Source of the DNA: Sedimentisphaerales bacterium
GTDB taxonomy: Bacteria; Planctomycetota; Phycisphaerae; Sedimentisphaerales; Anaerohalosphaeraceae
DNA: 48,319 nt
Reading direction: 5' to 3'
NCBI GenBank assembly: GCA_016926155.1
Contig: JAFGPC010000102.1
Span: 1-48,319 of the forward strand
Shown in pieces: positions 8,036-15,641 of the stretch (its first letter is position 1; each line of letters starts with the position of its first letter). A program made the position numbers and the translations under genes. Below the pieces are notes generated by a model. That model had not been told where the DNA came from. It searched no databases and worked only from the letters and a program-made list of their open reading frames with translations.

Positions 8036-8257
8036 TTACGTTCCTTCAGCCCCTGAAAAAAGTTCAAGCGAAGTTTTGGTATTCGAATCTCTATTGGAAA
8101 CAATCTTTGACGAGGCGTTCCGTAGGTTTTGCAGATAATCTTCCCATTGCTCTGACGGCATGAAAAGCCCTTCATGTACCACGCTGTATTCTGCGAGATC
8201 TCCGTTTCAGGCGTATCCCTATGGAAATGTATCCATGCTTCAAGGAAATCCCCTGGA
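8036..8257 (-). pseudogene. Frameshifted relic of the helical domain found in the protein at 44015-48319
   Basis: Two minus-strand frames together encode a piece related to the giant protein at the right end of the window. The frame just downstream of the lyase stop gives D-F-L-E-A-W-I-H-F-H-R-D-T-P-E-T-E-I-S, comparable with D-F-D-A-A-M-N-N-W-M-T-D-S-N-V-T-I-S. After a shift, the frame ending at TAA 8036-8038 gives S-E-Q-W-E-D-Y-L-Q-N-L-R-N-A-S-S-K-I-V-S, followed by N. This aligns with E-E-Q-L-N-D-Y-L-Q-N-L-R-D-A-S-S-Q-I-A-S then N, 15 identities in 21 positions. The piece has no usable start and is out of frame internally, so it is a broken fragment. Its homologous segment lies near 45670-45806. 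Confidence 0.6.
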
Positions 8258-10159
8258 TTATGGCGCCGACCATGTTCGAACCGACGGCAGATCCACTGCC
8301 AGCGTAGCATTCTCGCTCAACGGACTGATAAGCACGGTCGTACGAACGGCCTGTCCGGAAGACAGAGATACTTCAAAGCCAATCAGACGTGTATTCGGAT
8401 TGGGGGCATCATAATCAGCCTTCGGTTCGGTTGAATAGGTTCTCAATTGTACCTGGGCCTCTGTGAGTACGGTAAGACGCATTGTTTTACCTGCCTTCTT
8501 GAGCAGAGCATTATTGTTGTTTTCGACAGAAACCTCCGCCGGTGTCACCATAGCCCAACGTACCTTCGCAGGTTGATCGGCGGCTTTGAACTCATCCTGT
8601 ATGACAACCTGACTCGAAGGCAACAGCGCCGCTCCGCGAACTGCTTCAGCCAGTTGTCCTTCATACACCTTTGATAGATCAATGACCACATGGGGAAAGG
8701 GGGTATTGTCCGAATAACGGATGATGGGTGCATTTCCACTGACTCTTTGGTGTTGATCGTTCACCACCAAGGTGTTATGAGAAAAATTGTTATAACGGAA
8801 AATCGTCCAGCGTTCCGCATTCTGCCTTCCACTCCAAAGGTTCATGCCCAGTGATTCGATCTTGTGATAATTCTCCGGTCCCAGATCAACGGCCCAGCGC
8901 ACTCCCTGGGCATCCAGCACAAACGAGCCCACATCCATATGACCATGAGAAACGCCCGGTGAGCCGCCTTTTATCGCCAGATACACGGCATCCAAATCGG
9001 TCCAGGAACTTCGGAACATGGCCACTGAATTACTGCCTCGGCCCATCCAACTGAGATCGTTCGGAATCGCCTGCTTATCGTTACTCCAGAGCAGGACCAG
9101 CGGAGAAAATCGACTCTGAACCAATGTTGAGGGATTGTCTAACGAAGCTTGTTCCCAGAGTTGGTATTGATGCCATGCCAGTGACGGTTGATTGTATTTC
9201 TGCGCAAACCAGAATACCGTCGGTAGAAAACCACCCCGCGAGCCGCTGTCTGGATAATTGAAATATAAGCCTATCGGCCCGGTTACATGCAGATAATATT
9301 CTGCACTGCGAGCAAAACCTGGCGCCTGCGAAAGACCAAAATCTGTTCCCAGCACAGACTCCAACGCCGCCAGCAGAATCACATTATAGCTGGTTCCATA
9401 CACCCAATACCCTGGCCCTTCCGGATAGGCTCCATCCGGCTCATACTCTTTCATGACCACCTGAACACCGTTGACAGCCCGATGGACCAGCTTTCGGGCC
9501 AACTCAGGCTCCTCTTCCATGATGGCTAAGGCACCCAACGTTATGCCCCCATTACATACCTGATTCCAGTTATTATGGCCCCGTACCCAGCCTGTCTGCT
9601 TCAATGAAGGCTCAAGTCCCTTTTCCAGAATGGCTTGGCGGATCGTCTGTCGACTGGCAGTAGATAAATCCTTATAGAGCCAGTCATACCCGATGGCCAA
9701 TGCGGCAGTCATTTCCGCCACATCCAAAAAATGACTGGGATTCCAATCCGAAAAAGCCGCTGCTGCTAACATTTCCTTCTCGGCTCTTTGGAGGTAAGCC
9801 CGTTTTCCTGTTAACTGATAAGCTGCACTGAGATGAACGACTCGATCCAGACATTCGCGCGAGACACTCAGAAGACGTCGTCCTGTTTTTATTCGTTTCA
9901 CAGGTGGTCGATCTATCAGACTATCCGCTTTAGAAAGCATGGCCTGGTAATAGGCCTGCAAGGCCGATTGAGACTGTATTTTTTTCTGAATTGAAGCGAT
10001 TTCTTTGTCCGATATAAAAAGTCGCGGATGGGGTAGCGTAGATTGACGGAAAGCGGCCTGGATCTCTTCCATGGGAATGTCGCGGAAGGTGGATTCCGTG
10101 CCGATACAGAAAGACACACACAAACCGCATACAATGATGGACACAGCATAATGTTTCAT
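8258..10159 (-). CDS. Exported heparinase II/III-like polysaccharide lyase
   Basis: A 633-residue protein with signal peptide (start M-K-H-Y, hydrophobic to about residue 20). The frame is open to 10297, but ATG 10157-10159 is chosen for its GAGGG at 8 nt and the signal sequence. The N-terminal alpha-barrel part begins with H-P-R-L-F and contains H-N-N-W-N-Q-V-C-N-G-G, the Asn-rich active-site motif of alginate-lyase/heparinase-type enzymes. The C-terminal beta part contains S-H-G-H-M-D-V-G-S-F-V-L-D, W-A-V-D-L-G and F-S-H-N-T-L-V-V, all typical of the Heparinase_II_III domain. Such lyases cleave uronic-acid polymers by beta-elimination in the periplasm or outside. The exact glycan is not deducible. 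A relic of another gene abuts its stop codon, and an IS element sits about 190 bp upstream of its start. Confidence 0.88.
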   Translation of the reverse strand: MKHYAVSIIVCGLCVSFCIGTESTFRDIPMEEIQAAFRQSTLPHPRLFISDKEIASIQKKIQSQSALQAYYQAMLSKADSLIDRPPVKRIKTGRRLLSVSRECLDRVVHLSAAYQLTGKRAYLQRAEKEMLAAAAFSDWNPSHFLDVAEMTAALAIGYDWLYKDLSTASRQTIRQAILEKGLEPSLKQTGWVRGHNNWNQVCNGGITLGALAIMEEEPELARKLVHRAVNGVQVVMKEYEPDGAYPEGPGYWVYGTSYNVILLAALESVLGTDFGLSQAPGFARSAEYYLHVTGPIGLYFNYPDSGSRGGFLPTVFWFAQKYNQPSLAWHQYQLWEQASLDNPSTLVQSRFSPLVLLWSNDKQAIPNDLSWMGRGSNSVAMFRSSWTDLDAVYLAIKGGSPGVSHGHMDVGSFVLDAQGVRWAVDLGPENYHKIESLGMNLWSGRQNAERWTIFRYNNFSHNTLVVNDQHQRVSGNAPIIRYSDNTPFPHVVIDLSKVYEGQLAEAVRGAALLPSSQVVIQDEFKAADQPAKVRWAMVTPAEVSVENNNNALLKKAGKTMRLTVLTEAQVQLRTYSTEPKADYDAPNPNTRLIGFEVSLSSGQAVRTTVLISPLSENATLAVDLPSVRTWSAP

Positions 10160-10307
10160 GATTATACCCTCAAAATGAACCGGTAACAATTCTCCCTTAT
10201 TATCCGGATTTTTTCGATAATTGCACGATAAATCCAGAGATAGAACCGAGCTCTTTGAGATTACCTCTTTAAACATAGCAAAATTCAAAGTACCCAACGA
10301 CTTCTAA

Positions 10308-10329
10308 GTTACAGGCCACTGCCTGTAAC
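10308..10329. promoter_or_regulatory. Perfect 9-bp inverted repeat upstream of the lyase gene
   Basis: GTTACAGGC and GCCTGTAAC flank a 4-bp spacer. The palindrome is about 150 bp upstream of the lyase start and 23 bp from the left end of the IS element. A dyad of this length suits a dimeric repressor such as a LacI- or GntR-type protein. No T-run follows, so a terminator is unlikely. The regulator is unknown. Confidence 0.4.
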
Positions 10330-10352
10330 CGACATACACTTTAAATTTTCGG

Positions 10353-10365
10353 TCAGTACTGTCCC
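10353..10365 (+). repeat. Left terminal inverted repeat of the IS element
   Basis: TCAGTACTGTCCC, identical in inverted orientation to 11661-11673. It marks the outer left boundary of the element. Confidence 0.85.
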
Positions 10366-10489
10366 GTTAACTTTTAATGTTTTTACGATAACATTCAATA
10401 TATGAAAGACTTACAGCATATTATGACCTGTATCGATTTCAATTTGATCGTGTATGATATTGGCTCTAAACAGCTTCCAGGAGCCAAGC

Positions 10490-11659
10490 ATGAACAATGG
10501 TCAAATTGTATTCTCGCAGATCATGGACTACTTTCCGCGGCGGCGTTTCAAGTCATGCCTCGAACGCTACCGCGGCGATCATCGCATCAAGACCTTTACG
10601 TGTCTCGATCCGTTTTACTGCATGACATTTGCTCAACTGACCGGCCGCGAGGGTTTACGCGACATCGAAACCTGTCTTCGTGCGGCTGGACCCAAACTCT
10701 ACCACGCCGGAATAAAGGCTCGTGTCTCAAGGACAACAGTAGCCAAAGCCAACGAACAACGCGACTGGCGAATCTATCGGGATATCGCTCTAATTTTGAT
10801 CGACCAGGCACGCCGTCTTTATGGCAATCAACCACTGGCCATGAATCTCAAACGAGCTGTTTACGCATTGGATTCCACGGTTGTCGATCTGTCTTTGACA
10901 CTGTTTCCATGGGTACAGCATCGCCGGCACAAAAGTGCGGTCAAAGTTCACACCCAACTCGATCTGCGAGGCAATATTCGGGCGTTTATCCGCATTACAG
11001 GCGGTCAGACGCACGATGTGCATTTTCTCGACCATGTGATCTTCGAGGCCGGAGCCTTCTATGTCATGGACAAGGGCTACATCGATTTTCAGCGGCTGTA
11101 CCATATTCATCAACAGCAAGCGTTCTTTGTGACACGGGCCAAAAACAACATGGCTTACACCCGTCGAGCATCTTATCCGGTGGACAAGAGCCGAGGCTTG
11201 CGAAGCGATCAAGCCATTCGTTTGACCGGCCCCAAAAGCTCCGTGCATTATCCCGAGCAACTGCGGCGAATCCATTACGTCGATGCCGAACTGAACAAAC
11301 GGTTTCTGTTTCTGACCAACAACTTCAAGCTGTCACCGTGGACAATTACCCGGCTGTACAAGTGTCGCTGGCAGATCGAACTGTTCTTCAAATGGATCAA
11401 ACAGCACCTTCGCATCAAAGCCTTTTACGGCACCACACCCAACGCCGTCAAGACACAGGTGTGGATCGCTATCAGCGTTTATGTACTGGTCGCTATTCTG
11501 AAAAAGGAACTCGACCTGGACGCCGGCATGTACGAGATTCTGCAGGTCTTGGGCGTTATGCTTTTCGAGAAAACACCCGTCAAAAGCCTGTTTTATGCGG
11601 ACTTCAACAACTTTTCAAAGAGCGATATACGTAATCAATTGTATTTATTTGACTTATAA
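10490..11659 (+). CDS. IS4-family transposase (DUF4372 + DDE domain)
   Basis: A 389-residue transposase starting at ATG 10490, which has AGGAG 6 nt upstream; the frame itself is open from 10454. The N-terminal part (F-S-Q-I-M-D-Y-F-P-R-R-R-F) resembles the DUF4372 region of the ISPepr1-like group. The catalytic core shows the first Asp in A-L-D-S-T-V-V-D, the second in V-M-D-K-G-Y-I-D, and the Glu in Y-K-C-R-W-Q-I-E-L-F-F-K-W-I-K, which fits the IS4 Y-(2)-R-(3)-E-(6)-K signature exactly. It cuts and rejoins the element ends. The gene looks intact, and the stop codon is one base from the right inverted repeat. A long overlapping frame at 10402-11634 is a shadow. Confidence 0.92.
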   Translation: MNNGQIVFSQIMDYFPRRRFKSCLERYRGDHRIKTFTCLDPFYCMTFAQLTGREGLRDIETCLRAAGPKLYHAGIKARVSRTTVAKANEQRDWRIYRDIALILIDQARRLYGNQPLAMNLKRAVYALDSTVVDLSLTLFPWVQHRRHKSAVKVHTQLDLRGNIRAFIRITGGQTHDVHFLDHVIFEAGAFYVMDKGYIDFQRLYHIHQQQAFFVTRAKNNMAYTRRASYPVDKSRGLRSDQAIRLTGPKSSVHYPEQLRRIHYVDAELNKRFLFLTNNFKLSPWTITRLYKCRWQIELFFKWIKQHLRIKAFYGTTPNAVKTQVWIAISVYVLVAILKKELDLDAGMYEILQVLGVMLFEKTPVKSLFYADFNNFSKSDIRNQLYLFDL

Positions 11660-11660
11660 T

Positions 11661-11673
11661 GGGACAGTACTGA
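11661..11673 (-). repeat. Right terminal inverted repeat of the IS element
   Basis: Reads GGGACAGTACTGA on the plus strand, the exact complement of the left end, and starts one base after the transposase stop. Confidence 0.85.
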
Positions 11674-12194
11674 AAGCATGTTTTAAATTATGGTTCATCG
11701 TAGGACTCTCTAAGATTAAGCCTCTCATTTGTGATTACAGTTCCATGTCATCGGTACTGCAGACAGCGTCACCGAGTCAAACAAAGTTACGACAACCCAG
11801 ATCTACTGTGCCGGCCCCTATTTTTGACTATCCGCCTCAGCCCTTAACTGGAAACCATCCAGCTTATATAGCTGAATAATTCCACAAACACCATCGCAGA
11901 TACGATAGAGTTTTTGGTGGACATATCGTTACTGTGCATATTGACTCCCAGGTAATATTTTCCCTGGCGATCTCCTTTCGCACTTATCGTTTGCATTCCC
12001 AACCGAATTATACACCGACATGATGCAGGGCTCCTCATATTATCATTGAAAACTCTATGAAGTCATGCCTGTCAAGTTCGAAATATGATTTGATTTCTTC
12101 GTCTCTTTATTCGGTTTAAGATGAAACATAGCAAATCATATGACATTACGGAGGGGCATGCAACACCCCGAATCGAACTTGATTCACATTATAT
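11674..12194. other. Stretch without recognisable gene
   Basis: About 520 bp between the IS element and the end of the transglutaminase-esterase gene. Open frames are short. The longest minus frame, at 11844-12038, contains A-K-G-D-R-Q-G-K-Y-Y-L-G-V-N-M-H-S-N-D, which looks like a beta-strand pair, but it has no ribosome-binding site and no family is recognised. It may be degraded coding DNA. No convincing terminator or promoter was found. Confidence 0.4.
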
Positions 12195-14300
12195 TTAAGT
12201 CTCGTTTTTCAGCACAACTACGATTTCACCGCTGAAGAGTGAGGCTGGGTCCCTGCGTTCAGCAAGCGTCTTGACCAGGGTGTCGATCGATCGTTGAATG
12301 CGGCCTCGATAGAGTTCATTTCCTTGAGATATAACAACGATATCTTCATCCATATTCAACATGCGGTCATTAACACGGATGATCAGTTGTTTGATTCCAT
12401 CGGCCTGAATGTTGAACTGCTGGCCCTTCAAATCTGCGACAACCACGACTCCCGTATGCTGTTCTTCCTTATTGATCGCCAGCCAATAGAAACGTGTATG
12501 GGTTACATCATCTTGTTTCCACACGATACGATTCGGCAATGGATTTCGCGTATACTTGGCCATCCACGACAGCGCTGCAGCATCCTCTCCATCAAGCCAA
12601 TGGGCTTTATTCTCATAGATACTGGTCCAGTGAACGTATCCTTCGGGATCCTCCTTCTGCAAATCGTCAAGCTTTTGGCCCCACTGCTGAGCAACCTTGT
12701 TCCGATTGTACGCCGAATCTCTTCCGCCCGCATGAATCGTGAAAGCGATGTTTCTCAATCCCAGCGGGGACGCTTCATTGGGATGGCCGGCCATCATCGC
12801 CGCTGCCGCAAATCGATCCGCCATCCGGGGTGCCAGTTGATACACACCATCGCCACCCGCCGAATATCCCAGCAGGTACACCCGGTTCGGATTGACGTCC
12901 TCGAACACAATCAAGTTTTCGATCAGCCGGTCCAAAAAATCATCCATGTGTACCTGATGCCACATGTTCCAGGCGTCCGTGGGCGCTCGTGGCGCCAGAT
13001 ATACGCCTTCCTCAACCTGATAGAGTCGCTTCTGATTTTCCCACTGCCTATCATTCACTGGTTTCGGCGCCCCGCCCCCGCCATGCAATGAAATGTACAG
13101 GCTTCGGCCGTTTGCAGGCTTATCACCGGATACTGTGAAATAGAACGGCATCCGTAGATCCCCCATAATCAACAGGCGTGCTTCCATCTCTTTAGCACGA
13201 GTCTGCTTAATCTGTTGAATGTGGTCGCTCCAGAGCAGACTTTCAGCTTTCTGTGCATGTTCCCGTGTAAGTGCCACGGTGGCAAATTCCTGCTCCCTAA
13301 GCACAGGCCGATCACGTGTCGCAATTTCTAAATATTTCTCTAATTCTGCTACCGCATGAAGAGATGCCTCAATATCAAAGGGTCGACTATCGACAGATGG
13401 TGTTTGTTCTCTGTCTTGTTCCTGAGGCTTGGTATAGCGTCGCGTCACGTTAATTGCATGGACGTAATCGGCCCTGCGGTCCCACATTAATGGAAACACT
13501 GTTTCCGTAGGTTTGTAGCTGGTAGCATATATCGCATGCAGACGATTATCATACTGGGCAGTGGCCGCTCGATCCGTAAACCATGCCCTGTCCAGATCGT
13601 ATCCAGTCGGCTCCGCCGCGCCCATGTAATGCCACTCACCATCCCAGATCTCTACCCAAGAGTGATTCCCGCTTCTGTCGGACCACAACGGCGTTCCGGC
13701 AAACCGAGCCGGTATCCCAACAGCCCGACATGCATCTACCAACAACACGGATAGACCTGTACATGATGCCATACCCGCCTCGATTGTCTCATAAGGACTT
13801 TGATCGGGTTTTGGACGTCCACGCGAGAATCTGACATGTAAGATGGAAAAGATTTTCTGATTAAGAATAGTAGCGGCCCTGCCGGGTGAATCCGTGTCGG
13901 CCACCAATGGTTTAAAACGCTTGTAGAAATCCTCGCGCCAGTCGTCACGTCGCTCGTTTATGCTGGCATAAGGAAGCACATTATTGAGGAAGAGTGTTTT
14001 CGGAATTTTGTCCTTCCATGGTGCATCGCCCCATGCGCGGTAGGCAAATCGAACGTTGTTCAACAGAAAGTCCGTTGAAAGGCTTTTCAAATCACGATCT
14101 GGCATATACGCAATTAGAAACTTTACACCTTCTTTCTGCTCCTCTGGAGCCTCGTCAAGAGCCACCTGAAGCTGCACCGCGTTGTCTCCAGCTCGTTTCA
14201 TGGCTTCCTCGACCAGCCCGGTAAGGTCATCTTTGCCAAACACGAGTACACTGTTCAGTGTTACAAATAAAAGAGCCTTTTTAAAACATTGATGTTTCAT
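12195..14300 (-). CDS. Exported transglutaminase-like / alpha-beta hydrolase (esterase) fusion
   Basis: A 701-residue protein with a leader of about 22 residues. The N-terminal half holds a transglutaminase-like cysteine-protease fold: Cys180 in M-A-S-C-T-G-L-S, His213 in G-N-H-S-W-V-E and a following Asp near 220 in I-W-D-G-E-W. The C-terminal half is a PHB-depolymerase/feruloyl-esterase-like hydrolase: oxyanion loop L-H-G-G-G-G (405-410), nucleophile Ser480 in G-Y-S-A-G-G, Asp528 in H-A-G-G-R-D and His567 in N-K-A-H-W. All catalytic residues of both halves are present, so both may be active. An AGAAAGG lies 7 nt from the start. It follows cutC by 113 bp on the same strand. The C terminus adds a small beta domain of about 100 residues. 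Its substrate is unknown; ester-decorated polysaccharides are plausible in this neighbourhood. Confidence 0.85.
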   Translation of the reverse strand: MKHQCFKKALLFVTLNSVLVFGKDDLTGLVEEAMKRAGDNAVQLQVALDEAPEEQKEGVKFLIAYMPDRDLKSLSTDFLLNNVRFAYRAWGDAPWKDKIPKTLFLNNVLPYASINERRDDWREDFYKRFKPLVADTDSPGRAATILNQKIFSILHVRFSRGRPKPDQSPYETIEAGMASCTGLSVLLVDACRAVGIPARFAGTPLWSDRSGNHSWVEIWDGEWHYMGAAEPTGYDLDRAWFTDRAATAQYDNRLHAIYATSYKPTETVFPLMWDRRADYVHAINVTRRYTKPQEQDREQTPSVDSRPFDIEASLHAVAELEKYLEIATRDRPVLREQEFATVALTREHAQKAESLLWSDHIQQIKQTRAKEMEARLLIMGDLRMPFYFTVSGDKPANGRSLYISLHGGGGAPKPVNDRQWENQKRLYQVEEGVYLAPRAPTDAWNMWHQVHMDDFLDRLIENLIVFEDVNPNRVYLLGYSAGGDGVYQLAPRMADRFAAAAMMAGHPNEASPLGLRNIAFTIHAGGRDSAYNRNKVAQQWGQKLDDLQKEDPEGYVHWTSIYENKAHWLDGEDAAALSWMAKYTRNPLPNRIVWKQDDVTHTRFYWLAINKEEQHTGVVVVADLKGQQFNIQADGIKQLIIRVNDRMLNMDEDIVVISQGNELYRGRIQRSIDTLVKTLAERRDPASLFSGEIVVVLKNET

Positions 14301-14413
14301 GAAACACCTTTCTCAAAAATCCAAATTACCCTATGAATCCAGTACTTTCGAGCATCGCTTGTTGATGGAAATCCTGCTTTTATCCCGTTTGCTCGAATAA
14401 AAGTACGGTCTGT

Positions 14414-15166
14414 TTAATGACAAATATCTGAAACGGCCTTAATCACATTCCGATCAATCAAACTATACTGATTTTCCGGCGGATACAGGCAGCCCCCAAA
14501 GGTCACCTTCGGCCGATTCCGGCACGAATGATCCTCCATTGTCTTAAAAGCGGCAATATGAATTATCTTTGTGCCGGTCTGCTCGATAACAAGCGCCACA
14601 TTCGACTGTTTGATCCCGCCGCCTGGCATAATTTCGATCCGATCCCCGGCTTTATCAATGAACTTCTTTATATGTGGTATCCCTTCCGGTACGGAATTCT
14701 CCTGACCGCTTGTTAAAATGCGATCCACACCCATTTCGATTAAGTGTTCCAACGCCTTAAAAGGATCGGGCGTGACATCGAAAGCACGATGAAACACTAT
14801 ATCCTTATCTGCCTGTCGGGTCATCGTAATAATCTTCATGCTGCGTTCCACATCAATTGTCCCATCAGGCTTTAATATCCCAAAGACAATCCCATCAGCC
14901 CCGTAATCCAATGCCAGCTTTGTATCCTGGAGCATAATATCATATTCAACTGCGGTATAGCAAAATCCGCCGCCGCGAGGCCGAATCATAACGATCACAG
15001 GAATATCGAGCTTTTTTTTTGCTTGAACAAGGGAACCCAGTGAAGGCGTCAGCCCGCCAAAAAACATTGACGAATTAAGCTCCACTCGCTGTGCCCCACC
15101 GAGTTGCGCCTCGATTGCATCCTCTACAGACTCACAGCAAACTTCCAGATAAATGTTCTTAGCCAT
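14414..15166 (-). CDS. cutC: CutC family protein
   Basis: A 250-residue cytoplasmic TIM-barrel protein of normal CutC length. Family motifs are L-E-V-C-C-E-S-V-E-D-A, G-G-A-Q-R-V-E-L, F-F-G-G-L-T-P-S-L-G, V-M-I-R-P-R-G-G-G-F, V-F-H-R-A-F-D and I-M-P-G-G-G-I. CutC was named for copper homeostasis in E. coli, but its biochemical role is still uncertain, and in polysaccharide-degrading bacteria it often sits among sugar genes. The start is supported only by a weak AGAAG. It is divergent from the GH43/GH5 gene and probably co-transcribed with the downstream transglutaminase-esterase gene. Confidence 0.92.
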   Translation of the reverse strand: MAKNIYLEVCCESVEDAIEAQLGGAQRVELNSSMFFGGLTPSLGSLVQAKKKLDIPVIVMIRPRGGGFCYTAVEYDIMLQDTKLALDYGADGIVFGILKPDGTIDVERSMKIITMTRQADKDIVFHRAFDVTPDPFKALEHLIEMGVDRILTSGQENSVPEGIPHIKKFIDKAGDRIEIMPGGGIKQSNVALVIEQTGTKIIHIAAFKTMEDHSCRNRPKVTFGGCLYPPENQYSLIDRNVIKAVSDICH

Positions 15167-15448
15167 ATTCTTCTGCCTAACTATTCATAAAACAAGTCTT
15201 TTCAACGCCAGTAATTTTCCTAGAAAAACCGTAAACTTTCAAGGTTTTACTTCTCCAGAGCCAGTTTGGTCATGCGATTTTACGCATCTCAATACCAAGC
15301 TGGCCACATATCCCTCATCATCGACTCTTTCACACCGTGCTTCCATATCCTCCCAGAAGGCAAACGAAGAAAACAAAGAACGAATGTCTCGCAACAAGAG
15401 ACGAAGAATCAAACTACATCAAAATAGGATTTGACCACTTCATCTGTT
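15167..15448. other. Divergent intergenic region between cutC and the GH43/GH5 unit
   Basis: No gene-like frame is seen here. On the minus strand TTGAAA and TAGTTA separated by 16 bp lie just before cutC and could be its promoter, but the match is modest. The plus-strand promoter for the glycosidase unit starts at 15449. Confidence 0.35.
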
Positions 15449-15477
15449 TTGACAAATATCTCTTCTCATGCTATCAT
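15449..15477 (+). promoter_or_regulatory. Sigma-70-type promoter of the GH43/GH5 unit
   Basis: TTGACA (15449-15454), 17-bp spacer, TATCAT (15472-15477). The -35 matches consensus fully and the -10 in five of six positions. Transcription would start near 15484, ahead of a small ORF and the glycosidase gene. Confidence 0.65.
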
Positions 15478-15519
15478 TCAAATACCATTTTATTTTATAA
15501 TTCTGGAGAAGACACCATG

Positions 15520-15627
15520 AAAAGAGTGAATCCAATTGCAATAAAAGCTGATATTCTAACAATCTCACTTTACTTATCGGCTGCCGACTTTGAGACGGAC
15601 ATCGTTGATCGTCGCAGTCGTCATTAA
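15520..15627 (+). CDS. Short leader ORF (35 aa) ahead of the glycosidase gene
   Basis: The frame starts at an ATG with GGAG 8 nt upstream, lies 36 nt behind the predicted transcription start, and ends 14 bp before the next start codon. The peptide begins M-K-R-V-N-P-I-A-I-K and ends D-R-R-S-R-H; it is neither a signal peptide nor rich in one amino acid. It could be a leader peptide, a coupling ORF or the remnant of a lost gene. Only position and ribosome-binding site support it. Confidence 0.4.
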   Translation, partial: KRVNPIAIKADILTISLYLSAADFETDIVDRRSRH

Positions 15628-15641
15628 CAGGAAAGGAAGCC

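Larger units (their letters stand above)
10353..11673 (+). mobile_element. IS4-family insertion sequence, 1321 bp
   Basis: Both ends carry the same 13 bases (TCAGTACTGTCCC) as inverted repeats, and three further bases match after one mismatch. Between them lies a single intact transposase gene covering most of the element. No target-site duplication is visible: the bases next to the left end (ATTTTCGG) and the right end (AAGCATGT) differ, so the insertion may be old, or one junction may have been rearranged. The element stands between the lyase promoter region and a stretch without recognisable genes. Confidence 0.88.

Noticed and set aside
8023-8310. 95-codon minus frame overlapping the lyase end, as a gene of its own
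   Set aside because: Its front overlaps the lyase C terminus out of frame. Only the part after the lyase stop resembles the giant protein, and the homology continues in another frame, so it is a relic.
10157-10188. TTGTTA-17-TATAAT on the minus strand directly before the lyase start
   Set aside because: Transcription would begin inside the start codon, and the same bases hold a GAGGG ribosome-binding site, so the promoter match is probably chance.
10402-11634. 410-codon frame overlapping the transposase
   Set aside because: It is offset by one frame from the transposase, has a Ser/Arg/His-rich composition without any motif, and the overlapping frame carries all catalytic residues and a good ribosome-binding site.
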